Assembly: GCA_031287585.1 (NCBI GenBank)
Contig: JAITST010000214.1
Coordinates: 1-7,506, forward strand
Reading direction: 5' to 3'
Length of the DNA: 7,506 nucleotides
Source: Planctomycetaceae bacterium
Lineage (GTDB): Bacteria > Planctomycetota > Planctomycetia > Pirellulales > Thermoguttaceae
Part shown: positions 1 to 6,726 of the stretch, one piece after another
How positions within the stretch are numbered: position 1 is the first letter of the stretch
Layout of the letters: each line of letters starts with the position of its first letter
Position numbers and translations under genes: made by a program
The notes under the pieces: generated by a model
Seen by the model: only the letters and a program-made list of their open reading frames with translations
Databases searched by the model: none
What the model was told of the DNA's origin: nothing

Positions 1-272
1 AGTACGCAGCCGGTCGCGGGCGTATGGATTTGTTTATTGAATACGCGAATAAGAAGTATATCGTCGAAGTAAAACTCGTTCACGATTACGACACGATTAA
101 TTCCGTGCAAGAAGAAGGAACTGAGCAGATTCTTTCATATCGTGACAAGTTTGACAAGAGCATGCCATGTTATTTAGTGATTTTCGACCGGCGGAGCGAA
201 GATAAAAAATTGCCTTGGGAAGAACGGATTACCTGGAATGTTGAAGGTGAAGTAACGCTAGTAGGATGCTGA
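1..272 (+). CDS. PD-(D/E)XK nuclease-fold domain, C-terminal fragment (probably the tail of an AAA ATPase-type protein)
   Basis: Only the last 89 codons are visible. The reading frame is open from base 3 to the TGA at 270-272, and the ATG at 24 is probably internal because the residues before it (YAAGRGR) already belong to the conserved block. The motif order fits a PD-(D/E)XK nuclease core. GRGRMDLFIEY supplies the first acidic residue (Asp codon 27-29). YIVEVKL supplies the E-x-K signature (Glu 66-68, Lys 72-74). EQILSY (126-140) matches the QxxxY motif of RecB-like members. The following CYLVIFDRR and PWEERITW resemble the end of domains found at the C-terminus of AAA ATPases (DUF1703 or AAA_35-associated types), by recall of the families. 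Whether this protein cuts DNA is unknown; many such domains sit in uncharacterised defence-like or selfish ATPases. The ATPase half would lie upstream of the window. Confidence 0.72.
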   Translation, partial: YAAGRGRMDLFIEYANKKYIVEVKLVHDYDTINSVQEEGTEQILSYRDKFDKSMPCYLVIFDRRSEDKKLPWEERITWNVEGEVTLVGC

Positions 273-634
273 ACATAATTTTTCAGATGTCCTTTACCAA
301 GGGTTTTGAAACGCACTTAAACCATCAGATTTTGATGCCAATTCGGGAGCCGTTTTTACTTAAATGGTATAAAAAATGTCGCCTCGTCAAAATTAGTTGA
401 CCATTTTAGTGCGATTTGTCGTAAAATGCTTTATACAAAATTTTTATCGAGCAATGTTGTTGCATTTTTTTGTGTTCAAATGTTAGTTCGGTACGAAGGT
501 TCGTTCGATAAGGTGAAATATAACTGAAACACTTTCCACCCCTTTCCCCGCCGTTGGGAGATTGAGCGGATGGCGGAACATTTCACAATAAAATGATTTT
601 TTTACCCACTAATTTTGGTGAGGAGCCAAATAAT
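273..634. other. Intergenic region and probable leader of the YkvA-like gene
   Basis: No convincing gene is present. An ATG at 287 opens 37 codons but lacks a ribosome site. The stretch is AT-rich. A weak promoter candidate on the plus strand is TTGACC (397-402) with TAAAAT (422-427), at a long 19-nt spacing. Nested small inverted repeats lie at 362-368 with 400-406 (AAATGGT/ACCATTT) and at 386-390 with 397-401 (GTCAA/TTGAC). Near the gene, a pyrimidine-rich tract (537-549) precedes a possible 7-bp hairpin with one G-U pair (548-554 with 570-576), which would lie in the 5' untranslated leader. None of these is strong alone. Confidence 0.4.
617..625 (+). promoter_or_regulatory. Shine-Dalgarno site that fixes the start at 635
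   Basis: GGTGAGGAG ends 9 nt before the ATG at 635. The earlier in-frame ATG at 593 has only an A/T-rich CACAATAAA upstream, so the later start is preferred. This removes 14 residues that do not look like a natural N-terminus. Confidence 0.7.
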
Positions 635-1663
635 ATGGCAAAACGCGAAGAGGACGAATTTGAACGTAGGCGTGATGAAGTCAATGAAAATGATGTTGAT
701 GACGTACTCGATAAAGAACCGCAAATTTTGCGTAAGGTAAGTGGTCCGCTTGAGAAATTTGTTGGCGATATATTTACGTTGTTCTCGTTACTCAAAGATT
801 ATAAGAACGGTACTTATCGTGATGTCCCTTGGACTGCCATTGCCGGTATTGTCGCGTCGCTGCTCTATATTTTTAGCCCAATCGATTTGATACCGGACGC
901 GATACCGCTTATTGGTTTAGTTGACGATGCTACGGTACTTGGAATTTGTCTAAAATCAATAAGTAGTATTTTGGTTAAGTATCAAGCATACAAAACTCTG
1001 GCAAACGGTGTTAAAGCACTTACTGATAAAGTTTTCGATGTTTGTATGGATAATCTGTTACGGCAAATTGAAGACTGGTTTAACTTGCGAATCAAAGACT
1101 GGCGTAATAGTTTCAAATATACGTTGTGGCTGGACGCGGCGTTTATTGTGATTGCAAATTTATCGCTGTTTATTCCGCATATTTACGGCATACTTTTATT
1201 GTGGTGCGCGATGGTTGTAAGGATGTCTTGGTCTGGACTTTGTTGTTATCAATGCGCACGTGATTTTTATCCTAACCGTGTTATTGTATTCCGTTTTTTG
1301 CGAGGTTTTCTCCGTGAGATTTGGTATTCACGTTCACTTTCTTACGCGATAAAACAAACTGTTCATCACGCGTTTTGCAGCGTCTATTACGAACGTACTC
1401 CTGTTGCGATACAAAAATTTCACAGTGTAACATCGTTCATTGAAGCAACGCCGTCTGTCGGCGAGATGGCGGAGAGAGCAGCGGAACAAAGTTGTCCGTT
1501 ATTACGAAAATATGCGAGGATTATGTTAATGTTGGGACTATTTTCTGTTGTGTTTTATGGAATAGCGATAGTTGCTATTCGTATGTACGTTGTGTATTAT
1601 TATGCTGACGAAATGAGTATGACGCAATTTCTTTTATATCCACTTACATTGCTACTCAAATAG
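635..1663 (+). CDS. YkvA/DUF1232-domain integral membrane protein with long C-terminal extension
   Basis: 342 aa from the ATG at 635, chosen because of its ribosome site. Residues 1-35 are highly charged (MAKREEDEFERRRDE...). Residues about 62-112 match the DUF1232/YkvA family: VPWTAIAGIVASLLYIFSPI followed by DLIPDAIPLIGLVDDATVL. This carries the characteristic S-P-I-D-L-I-P-D and G-x-x-D-D signature. Typical YkvA proteins are roughly 100-140 aa, so about 200 residues here are extra. The extension has hydrophobic segments at about 163-200 (one hairpin or two spans) and 296-322. Between them lies a basic, aromatic region (about 205-295) that may be cytoplasmic. DUF1232 has no established biochemical function. 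The gene stands alone on this strand: 362 bp of spacer precede it and a convergent gene follows behind a hairpin. The family call is firm; the role and topology are not known. Confidence 0.85.
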   Translation: MAKREEDEFERRRDEVNENDVDDVLDKEPQILRKVSGPLEKFVGDIFTLFSLLKDYKNGTYRDVPWTAIAGIVASLLYIFSPIDLIPDAIPLIGLVDDATVLGICLKSISSILVKYQAYKTLANGVKALTDKVFDVCMDNLLRQIEDWFNLRIKDWRNSFKYTLWLDAAFIVIANLSLFIPHIYGILLLWCAMVVRMSWSGLCCYQCARDFYPNRVIVFRFLRGFLREIWYSRSLSYAIKQTVHHAFCSVYYERTPVAIQKFHSVTSFIEATPSVGEMAERAAEQSCPLLRKYARIMLMLGLFSVVFYGIAIVAIRMYVVYYYADEMSMTQFLLYPLTLLLK

Positions 1664-1666
1664 AGT

Positions 1667-1699
1667 AACCGTTCACGGTATTTCCCTCCGTGAACGGTT
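1667..1699. terminator. Bidirectional hairpin terminator between convergent genes
   Basis: A perfect 12-bp stem, AACCGTTCACGG (1667-1678) with CCGTGAACGGTT (1688-1699), encloses a 9-nt loop. It sits 3 nt after the plus-strand stop (1661-1663) and 11 nt beyond the minus-strand stop (1711-1713), so it can serve both genes. On the plus strand a broken T tract (TTTCCTTTT, 1704-1712) follows. On the minus strand the T tract is poor, so termination that way may be weaker. Confidence 0.75.
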
Positions 1700-1710
1700 G
1701 ACATTTCCTT

Positions 1711-3216
1711 TTACTTTTGGAAAACTCTCTGGTTATAAATTGCTAGCGCGTGTAACGCAACTGAGACCGCTTCTGTTTGGTAATCTGTCATTGTTACCGC
1801 GTTTGCGGTTTGCGGAACTTGTGACACCTTTGTCGCCAATGCCTGAATTGCTCTCGTTATGTTCGGATTCGTTAATTCGTTTTCTGGTAACGACAACACC
1901 ATAAAACGCAAGATGTGTCCCGATGCGTATAGTGTTGCGTAATGGTCTGAATCGACACCCCTTTTAACGAAAAATTCTGAATGCCACAAGCCCTGTTCGT
2001 TTTGTATTGAGAGAACAAAATCGTGGTACGTTACCACCTGGTCCCTAGCCAATTTCATTGTTGGCGTGAAACGTGCTCCTTCGTTGTTGTACAGTTCCAC
2101 CGCCGTTGCCAACCCTAACAGCCAGTCTGTTGCTTCCGACGTTGACTGGTCAACTGGTCGATTTAGTTCCGACGCTACCAGCCGTTCTATCGACCACGAT
2201 TCGCCTGTGTCACTCTTCCACTGGTCACGGCTTTCCGTATAGAACGACAGCCCTACCAACGTCAACGCGTGATTGTAACCGTTACGGCATAACGCCCGTT
2301 CTGACGCAACTAAATCCGCAATCGAATACGACTTGCCGCCAACGCGAATTTCGTAATTATCACGTATATTCGACATCGCCAACAACGCGAGAAATTGCGA
2401 GGGCTTATTCTGATAGCCGTGTCCGATGCGTGCGTAAATCCGTTTTCCATCAGTTTTCAACAGTTGCTTGCCGCCGCAATTGTAGTTCCACGCGAGCGAA
2501 CCGATACTGTAAATGTAACTTCCCTTCTGCGTCTCGCCGCGTTTCGGAACTTCTGTCGATGGCTGGAATACCATCGCGTCAACGCCATACGCTTGAGCCA
2601 TTACCATCACGTCACACGGCGAGTTACTCGCGAGCGTGATGCCGCGTTTCGCGTTCTGCGCGAGTACGTTTGTGACTTGGTCTTTGAGCGAGACCAAGTA
2701 ATCGTTAAGCGGTGTACTAGCCATAGACATCGTATTGCTCTTTGCCGCAACTGTTGTACCGTTGTTCGCTGACGCGGCACGTTGAGTAGTCGGAGCGGCG
2801 GGAACAGATGATGTTTGCACATCGGTACGAGCCAACGAATACTGTACGAGTTCAACGTTTTCCGCACGCTTACCAGCAACGTCTCGCAGACGGGGAGCAG
2901 TAACTGAAACAACGTTACTCTTCGGTAATTCTTTATTAACGTTACCGACAACACCGCCAGCAATGTTATCACGCGAGTTGTTCGCCGGAGCGTCGGGAGT
3001 AATTTCGCCGAAGTCGGCTTCACGGTTCAATGAGTGTTTCGTATTGTTGAGTAGCGCGTCAATGTCTTCCGGCGCAGTTGTGTCATCGAAACGTTCTTCA
3101 TTGGAAACGGCGTTAGTTTGCGGTTCGGCAGATAACGGAAGATTCCAAATGGAAACGGACGCAGTTAATGTTAACACAATACCGGCAAAAACGAAACGTA
3201 ATGTTTTATTATTCAT
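1711..3216 (-). CDS. Secreted alpha-helical protein of a planctomycete-type family (toroid/prenyltransferase-like pattern), function unknown
   Basis: 501 aa. A Sec signal peptide is clear: Lys/Arg start, hydrophobic core about 8-24, and likely cleavage at LPLSA|EP (30/31). Residues 31-165 are low in predicted structure and rich in Asn, Thr, Ala and Ser. The conserved part is about 170-500 and appears all-helical. Landmarks are SPCDVMVMAQAYGVDA (199-214), SLAWNYNCGGKQLL (240-253), IGHGYQNKPSQFLALLAMS (264-282), the duplicated helix starts SIADLVASE (298-306) and SIERLVASE (342-350), QNEQGLWHSEFF (405-416), ASGHILRFMVLSLPENEL (431-448) and ALHALAIYNQRVF (487-499). By recall, this order matches planctomycete proteins sometimes given a misleading 'ADP-ribosylation factor-directed GTPase activating protein' name. 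The helical repeats, G-x-W motif and TGHILEW-like block resemble alpha/alpha-toroid proteins, but no catalytic Asp-rich motif of terpene cyclases is visible. The ribosome site is weak (AGGG at 3224-3227 on the opposite strand, 7 nt from the ATG). It follows the 1,096-aa gene on the same strand after 150 bp. Confidence 0.78.
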   Translation of the reverse strand: MNNKTLRFVFAGIVLTLTASVSIWNLPLSAEPQTNAVSNEERFDDTTAPEDIDALLNNTKHSLNREADFGEITPDAPANNSRDNIAGGVVGNVNKELPKSNVVSVTAPRLRDVAGKRAENVELVQYSLARTDVQTSSVPAAPTTQRAASANNGTTVAAKSNTMSMASTPLNDYLVSLKDQVTNVLAQNAKRGITLASNSPCDVMVMAQAYGVDAMVFQPSTEVPKRGETQKGSYIYSIGSLAWNYNCGGKQLLKTDGKRIYARIGHGYQNKPSQFLALLAMSNIRDNYEIRVGGKSYSIADLVASERALCRNGYNHALTLVGLSFYTESRDQWKSDTGESWSIERLVASELNRPVDQSTSEATDWLLGLATAVELYNNEGARFTPTMKLARDQVVTYHDFVLSIQNEQGLWHSEFFVKRGVDSDHYATLYASGHILRFMVLSLPENELTNPNITRAIQALATKVSQVPQTANAVTMTDYQTEAVSVALHALAIYNQRVFQK

Positions 3217-3366
3217 ATTTGTACCCTAATAGTAGTGGTTGATAGGTGAATTAGTTATTGATGGTTTAAGTTTATTGGATGATTTTGATTTTAGATTTTT
3301 GATTTTGGCTGTTTCAACATACACAACCTAAAATCGCAAATCTAAAATCTATGTATAACTCTGTTC
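3217..3366. other. Spacer between two minus-strand genes
   Basis: 150 bp of AT-rich sequence downstream of the large repeat-protein gene and upstream of the 501-aa gene. Its main content is the inverted repeat described separately. Between that repeat and the start at 3216 there is about 70 nt that could hold a promoter for the 501-aa gene, but I see no clear -35/-10 pair. It is therefore undecided whether the two genes are co-transcribed. Confidence 0.5.
3287..3349. repeat. 20-bp imperfect inverted repeat made of a roughly 7-nt GATTTT unit
   Basis: The left arm 3287-3306 (GATTTTAGATTTTTGATTTT) and right arm 3330-3349 (AAAATCGCAAATCTAAAATC) pair at 18 of 20 positions, around a 23-nt centre. 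GATTTT occurs four times in the left part (3281, 3287, 3294, 3301). Its complement AAAATC or AAATC occurs three times in the right part (3330, 3338, 3344). The spacing is about 6-8 nt. The repeat begins 17 nt after the stop of the large gene on the minus strand. It could therefore fold in the mRNA as a 3'-end-stabilising or attenuating hairpin, although the stem is very A/U-rich. It could also be a dispersed intergenic repeat family. Confidence 0.65.
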
Positions 3367-6300
3367 TTACAACTCAGGAATACTCCCGATTTGCTGTTGC
3401 GGTTGAACTTTGTTGTACTGTTGTTCACGTTGACGAGTCTGTTGTTGGCGTTGATATTGGAACCATAATTGACGCTGTTGCTGTGTCAACTGTCTCTTTT
3501 CCTCCAACAACACTTTGATTTCCGCAACAGATTTTTCCAACGCTTCCGCTTCAACCTTCTGCTTCTCGGCAAGTTCTTTCGCGGCTTTTTCCGCTGCGAT
3601 TTTTTCCGCCGCCGCCTCCGATTCGAGCGGACGGTCAATCAGGAATCCTCCGACACTTCCGCGTTGCGAATACGAATTGTTCTTCGCACGGCAGCCATAC
3701 GTATCGCTACCGCCGTAGTCAATAACGAAACTGAAGTTACCGCCGCAATTATTCGGCGAGTGATACGTTATATTGCTATTCGCGTAAGCTTGATTACCAC
3801 CCATATACGTGTCGTCGCCGCCGTAAGTGAACAGAACACCGATGCTTCCTTCCGCACCAACACCTTGCGTCATTCCGCCCGTTGCCGCGAACACGTTTTT
3901 ACCGTTTAAGTCGCAAAGCCAACCAATTGACAAGTCCCACGCCATTCCTGTTCCCATAATTCGTCCGCCGTAGAAATCGTCACCAGCGTCATCGAAACAA
4001 AAACCGAGTGAATAGTGGCAACCAAATCCGTTTGCAAACCGTGTCCACTCTGCTTCGTGCCGAGGACCACCGCTGTACGCCGATTTAGTTGTTCCCATTC
4101 GTTTATCGTTACCAGCAAAATCACGAGCGATACCATAACCGAGCCAGTAACCGCCGCCTTGTCCGAAGTAGTCAACTTCATAAACATCGTCACCTTCCCC
4201 TTCGAGTAACATTCCGATACCGCCGTTAGCGACTTGCCGAATACCCGCGCCGACTCCTTGTCCCCAACCGTCGTAACCCGGATGCTCAGGGTACGAGTCG
4301 ATGTACAATCCGCCGCAGTAATAGAAGTCGTTACCTTTGATGTTTTCGAGAACGCCAAATCCGCCCGGAGCGCCAAATCCTTGCGCCCAAAGTGCCGCGC
4401 GGAAATTGTCATTACCTCCGCCGTCGATTAACATTCCGATTCCGCTCAATGCGTGTCCTTGAACACGGCGTAAGCCCTTGTAAACAGTGTCACTACCGTA
4501 GTCGATTAGGATACCGGCACCGCCGATTGTTGAACCTTGTGCGATGTCCGACGCACGGTACTCGTTGTTACCTTCGCAGTTAATCAACATTGAAACGCCA
4601 AGTATTGAACTGCCTTGAATACCGGGTTGCGCTCCGGCGTAAACATCGTTACCCTGACCTACGTCAATCAAAACCAAGACAGGACGGTCGATATTACACG
4701 TTCCCTCACGATACGTATCGTTGCCGCCTAAGTCAATAACGCAAACGACATCACGCATATCGTGCGAGTCTAGATCGTAAACATTATTACCGCGTCCGCC
4801 GATGAGTATGTCACCCGCACCAGTTACAACACGTTGAAAACGTTGTCCGCTCATCATAACTTGTTCATAAGCGTCTTCGGGCAACTCCGCAAGTTTTTTC
4901 AGTAAACCTTTATCAGTGAGCGGAATAAGTGACTCGGCGGCACAATGAATACCGGTTCTGTCCATCTTCTCAAGTAAACTGAGCAGGCGGCGGCCGACTG
5001 TACGATTCGGAATCGTGTGACCATTCACACAACCTTGACCGCAGTATGTTGGTACAAGTTGTTTGACTAACTCGTCCTTCTCCGCGATTGTCAACGTTGC
5101 CAACGCTTTCGTTGTACCGACTTGAGCGTCAGCGATAGATTTGACAACAACATCCATCGCCTCTTGTGGTGTCTTCATTTCCTTGAACACGACTCCCTCG
5201 TCTTGACGCGGAGCGACATCAAGTTTCTTACGAATCATAGTCATCGCTTCGGCGAGACGGAGGTGGTCGGTACTAAGCCCGTGGTGCATTGCACGACTAA
5301 ATTCGTCGGCATTGATTGCACTTTTCAATACATCGTTGTATTGTTCTACATACCACGACAAACGTGCGCGTCCGTCAACTTCGCTGCCGGTGCTTGTACT
5401 ATTCGTGTTATTCAACGTCGAACGAGCATAACCTTGCCACATTCCCATTCGCCCTGTCGCGTTACGTGCCTTCAAACCGTTAATAATTTCGTCGTACAGC
5501 AACCGCACTTTTTTTGAAGCGTTCGGGTCACCAACTCGTGACGCGTCAATGAACGGTGCCGATGTCGGTTCTGATTTTACGGTTGATGCAGACTTTTTGG
5601 GATCGGACGTTTTTGGCTCGTCTTTCACGACAGATTTATCGACCGGCTTGTCTGTGACTTTGTCTGCGGTTTTGTCTTCTGTTTTTTTGTCAGACGAGTT
5701 ACTCGCGTCTTCTGCCGATTTGTCGAGGAGTTTTTCATCTATTTTGTCAGATAAATCTTTTTTGTCGGGTAAATTGTCGGACTTTTTCTTTTCTGTTGTT
5801 GTCCTTGCGATACCAATCTGCTCTTTAATTTGCGGTTTATTTACAAGCGGCATTGGCGGTTCTGGAGTGATTGTGTCTGGTTCGATGTTCGAGTCGTTCA
5901 CAACGTTTTTCTTATTGACATTGCTGTCTGGTCTAATCGTGACATCCGGTTCCTCCGAAACTTTTATGTCAACCGTATTCTCGTCGTCATCAGATTGCTC
6001 TTCTTCAACCGCAGGTTTTTCTACAACATTTTTTTTCTCCGTTGGTTTGACCACGGGCTTCTCCGCCGGTTTTTCTTCTTCGTCAACTTCGATAACATCG
6101 TCAGCAACTAACGGCGTGAGCGGCGTGGAAACGATTTCCGGCACCGCAAACGGTGACACAATTTCGGCGTTATCTGCACTGCTCCAAACAGAAGCAGGAG
6201 CGTCATCGTTTGATTTCTTGGGAATTGGTTTAACAGCAACTTTTTTCTCTACCGTTTTTTCCGCTTCCTTGAACGCGTCGCCTTCGTTCGGGATAACAGT

Positions 6301-6657
6301 AACCCAACCGTTGTCCTCCGGCTCAACTGGCTTTACGGCTGGTTGCGTCTTTGGCTTCGCCGCGAGAGTGATAGATGGCTGACGGCTCGGTTCCGGCTTG
6401 GGTGACTCCAAACCGTCGAAGAGTTGTTTTGCTGTTGCCTTCGTCGGAGTTGTTGACGTTTTTGCCGGCGGCATGTCGGACGGCAGTATTAGTGAACGTG
6501 GTGCGGATGCCGCTTTCTCCTGACGCATACTCTCTTCGAGTAATGTTTCAAAACTTTGTGTCAACGCGAATTGCGTAGTTCCCAGCGACAACATAAGTCC
6601 CGCGCAACATACGCTCAACGCTTTCTTATTTAGCACTTTATCAAGTGACATACTCAT
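3367..6657 (-). CDS. Large exported modular protein with 13 G-N/D-D-x-Y repeats, charged disordered region and Q-rich coiled-coil tail
   Basis: 1,096 aa from the ATG at 6657; an upstream in-frame ATG at 6672 lacks a ribosome site. Residue numbers below count from 6672 (subtract 5 for the preferred start). Residues 8-40: signal peptide (basic LDKVLNKK, core ALSVCCAGLMLSLG), cleavage site not sharp. About 60-375: Lys/Glu/Asp/Pro/Ser-rich, surely disordered, with KPxEKP and DKxxDK reiterations. About 385-620: globular, mainly helical, unrecognised; it holds YCGQGCVNGH (543-552), where Cys544 and Cys548 could form a disulfide or bind metal. 628-1013: thirteen repeats of G-[ND]-[DN]-x-[YF], often followed by QG and ending in a hydrophobic strand plus Asp (GMLID, GVLEN, GFLID). 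1014-1095: coiled coil then Gln-rich tail. The repeats recall RTX calcium-binding and beta-helix proteins, but the period is 27, not 9. A surface or periplasmic structural or adhesive role is inference; no enzyme motif is visible. Confidence 0.8.
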   Translation of the reverse strand: MSMSLDKVLNKKALSVCCAGLMLSLGTTQFALTQSFETLLEESMRQEKAASAPRSLILPSDMPPAKTSTTPTKATAKQLFDGLESPKPEPSRQPSITLAAKPKTQPAVKPVEPEDNGWVTVIPNEGDAFKEAEKTVEKKVAVKPIPKKSNDDAPASVWSSADNAEIVSPFAVPEIVSTPLTPLVADDVIEVDEEEKPAEKPVVKPTEKKNVVEKPAVEEEQSDDDENTVDIKVSEEPDVTIRPDSNVNKKNVVNDSNIEPDTITPEPPMPLVNKPQIKEQIGIARTTTEKKKSDNLPDKKDLSDKIDEKLLDKSAEDASNSSDKKTEDKTADKVTDKPVDKSVVKDEPKTSDPKKSASTVKSEPTSAPFIDASRVGDPNASKKVRLLYDEIINGLKARNATGRMGMWQGYARSTLNNTNSTSTGSEVDGRARLSWYVEQYNDVLKSAINADEFSRAMHHGLSTDHLRLAEAMTMIRKKLDVAPRQDEGVVFKEMKTPQEAMDVVVKSIADAQVGTTKALATLTIAEKDELVKQLVPTYCGQGCVNGHTIPNRTVGRRLLSLLEKMDRTGIHCAAESLIPLTDKGLLKKLAELPEDAYEQVMMSGQRFQRVVTGAGDILIGGRGNNVYDLDSHDMRDVVCVIDLGGNDTYREGTCNIDRPVLVLIDVGQGNDVYAGAQPGIQGSSILGVSMLINCEGNNEYRASDIAQGSTIGGAGILIDYGSDTVYKGLRRVQGHALSGIGMLIDGGGNDNFRAALWAQGFGAPGGFGVLENIKGNDFYYCGGLYIDSYPEHPGYDGWGQGVGAGIRQVANGGIGMLLEGEGDDVYEVDYFGQGGGYWLGYGIARDFAGNDKRMGTTKSAYSGGPRHEAEWTRFANGFGCHYSLGFCFDDAGDDFYGGRIMGTGMAWDLSIGWLCDLNGKNVFAATGGMTQGVGAEGSIGVLFTYGGDDTYMGGNQAYANSNITYHSPNNCGGNFSFVIDYGGSDTYGCRAKNNSYSQRGSVGGFLIDRPLESEAAAEKIAAEKAAKELAEKQKVEAEALEKSVAEIKVLLEEKRQLTQQQRQLWFQYQRQQQTRQREQQYNKVQPQQQIGSIPEL
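3388..3633 (-). other. Encoded C-terminal coiled coil and Gln-rich tail
   Basis: Residues 1014-1095 of the large protein. The first half (LESEAAAEKIAAEKAAKELA and onward to about 1060) is an Ala/Glu/Lys helix typical of coiled coils. The second half is Gln/Arg-rich with QQ and QQQ runs. There is no sorting signal such as LPXTG, PEP-CTERM or a terminal membrane anchor, so retention at the surface, if any, would be through partner binding. Confidence 0.6.
3634..4791 (-). repeat. Coding region of 13 degenerate Gly/Asp repeats, dominant period 27 residues
   Basis: Unit starts (numbering from 6672) are residues 628, 650, 674, 701, 726, 753, 780, 827, 854, 897, 924, 952 and 988. The motifs include GNNVY, GNDTY, GNDVY, GNNEY, GNDNF, GNDFY, GDDVY, GDDFY, GKNVF, GDDTY and GSDTY. 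The unit at 726 has one extra residue (GSDTVY) and the one at 854 has lost the aromatic (GNDKR). Steps between starts are 22, 24, 27, 25, 27, 27, 47, 27, 43, 27, 28 and 36. The units differ too much in sequence to be a recent tandem expansion, so selection has kept the fold. Confidence 0.75.
5548..6495 (-). other. Encoded low-complexity charged linker
   Basis: Residues about 60-375 of the large protein, numbered from 6672. It is dominated by Lys, Glu, Asp, Pro, Ser, Thr and Val. Two sub-patterns stand out: a KPAEKPVVKPTEKK-like stretch (201-225) and a DK-rich stretch (303-360) whose DNA shows many TTTGTC hexamers on the plus strand. It has no predicted fold and probably acts as a spacer between the signal peptide and the globular part. 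Its lack of stops on the opposite strand produces a spurious 277-codon frame at 5549-6382. Confidence 0.65.
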
Positions 6658-6666
6658 CCCTAAAAT

Positions 6667-6670
6667 CTCC
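6667..6670 (-). promoter_or_regulatory. Shine-Dalgarno site deciding the start of the large gene
   Basis: Read on the minus strand, GGAG (6670-6667) lies 9 nt before the ATG at 6657. The upstream ATG at 6672 overlaps this site and is preceded by AGTTTTGATTT, which has no ribosome site. A third in-frame ATG at 6651 lies 6 nt after an AGGG and is also possible. The choice alters only the first 5-7 residues and leaves the signal peptide intact. Confidence 0.55.
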
Positions 6671-6726
6671 ATAAATCAAAACTGTTGAAACAGAATGCAA
6701 ACGTTTTTATGACGACTAACGAACGG

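Noticed and set aside
17..24. Lipoprotein signal (lipobox) in the large protein, residues 19-23 LSVCC (interval given in residues)
   Set aside because: Val before the Cys does not fit the lipobox, which needs Gly, Ala or Ser there; an ordinary Sec signal is more likely.
287..400. 37-codon frame in the first intergenic region
   Set aside because: No ribosome site, no recognisable motif, and it is expected by chance in this length.
2073..3023. Overlapping frames of 125-188 codons on the plus strand and 138 codons on the minus strand
   Set aside because: All lie inside the 501-aa gene in other frames and show no domain or sensible composition.
3634..4791. Classical RTX calcium-binding toxin repeats
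   Set aside because: RTX nonapeptides repeat every 9 residues as GGxGxDxUx; here the spacing is mostly 27 and no RTX toxin domain or type I secretion partner is visible.
5549..6382. 277-codon open frame on the plus strand, Ser/Thr-rich
   Set aside because: It is the complement of the low-complexity Lys/Glu/Asp region of the large minus-strand gene, has no ribosome site and reads as compositional artefact.
6683..6693. TGTTGAAACAG upstream of the large gene, also present in inverted form in the 3309-3319 spacer
   Set aside because: An 11-base match in opposite orientation relative to the two genes; too short to separate from chance without a genome-wide count.
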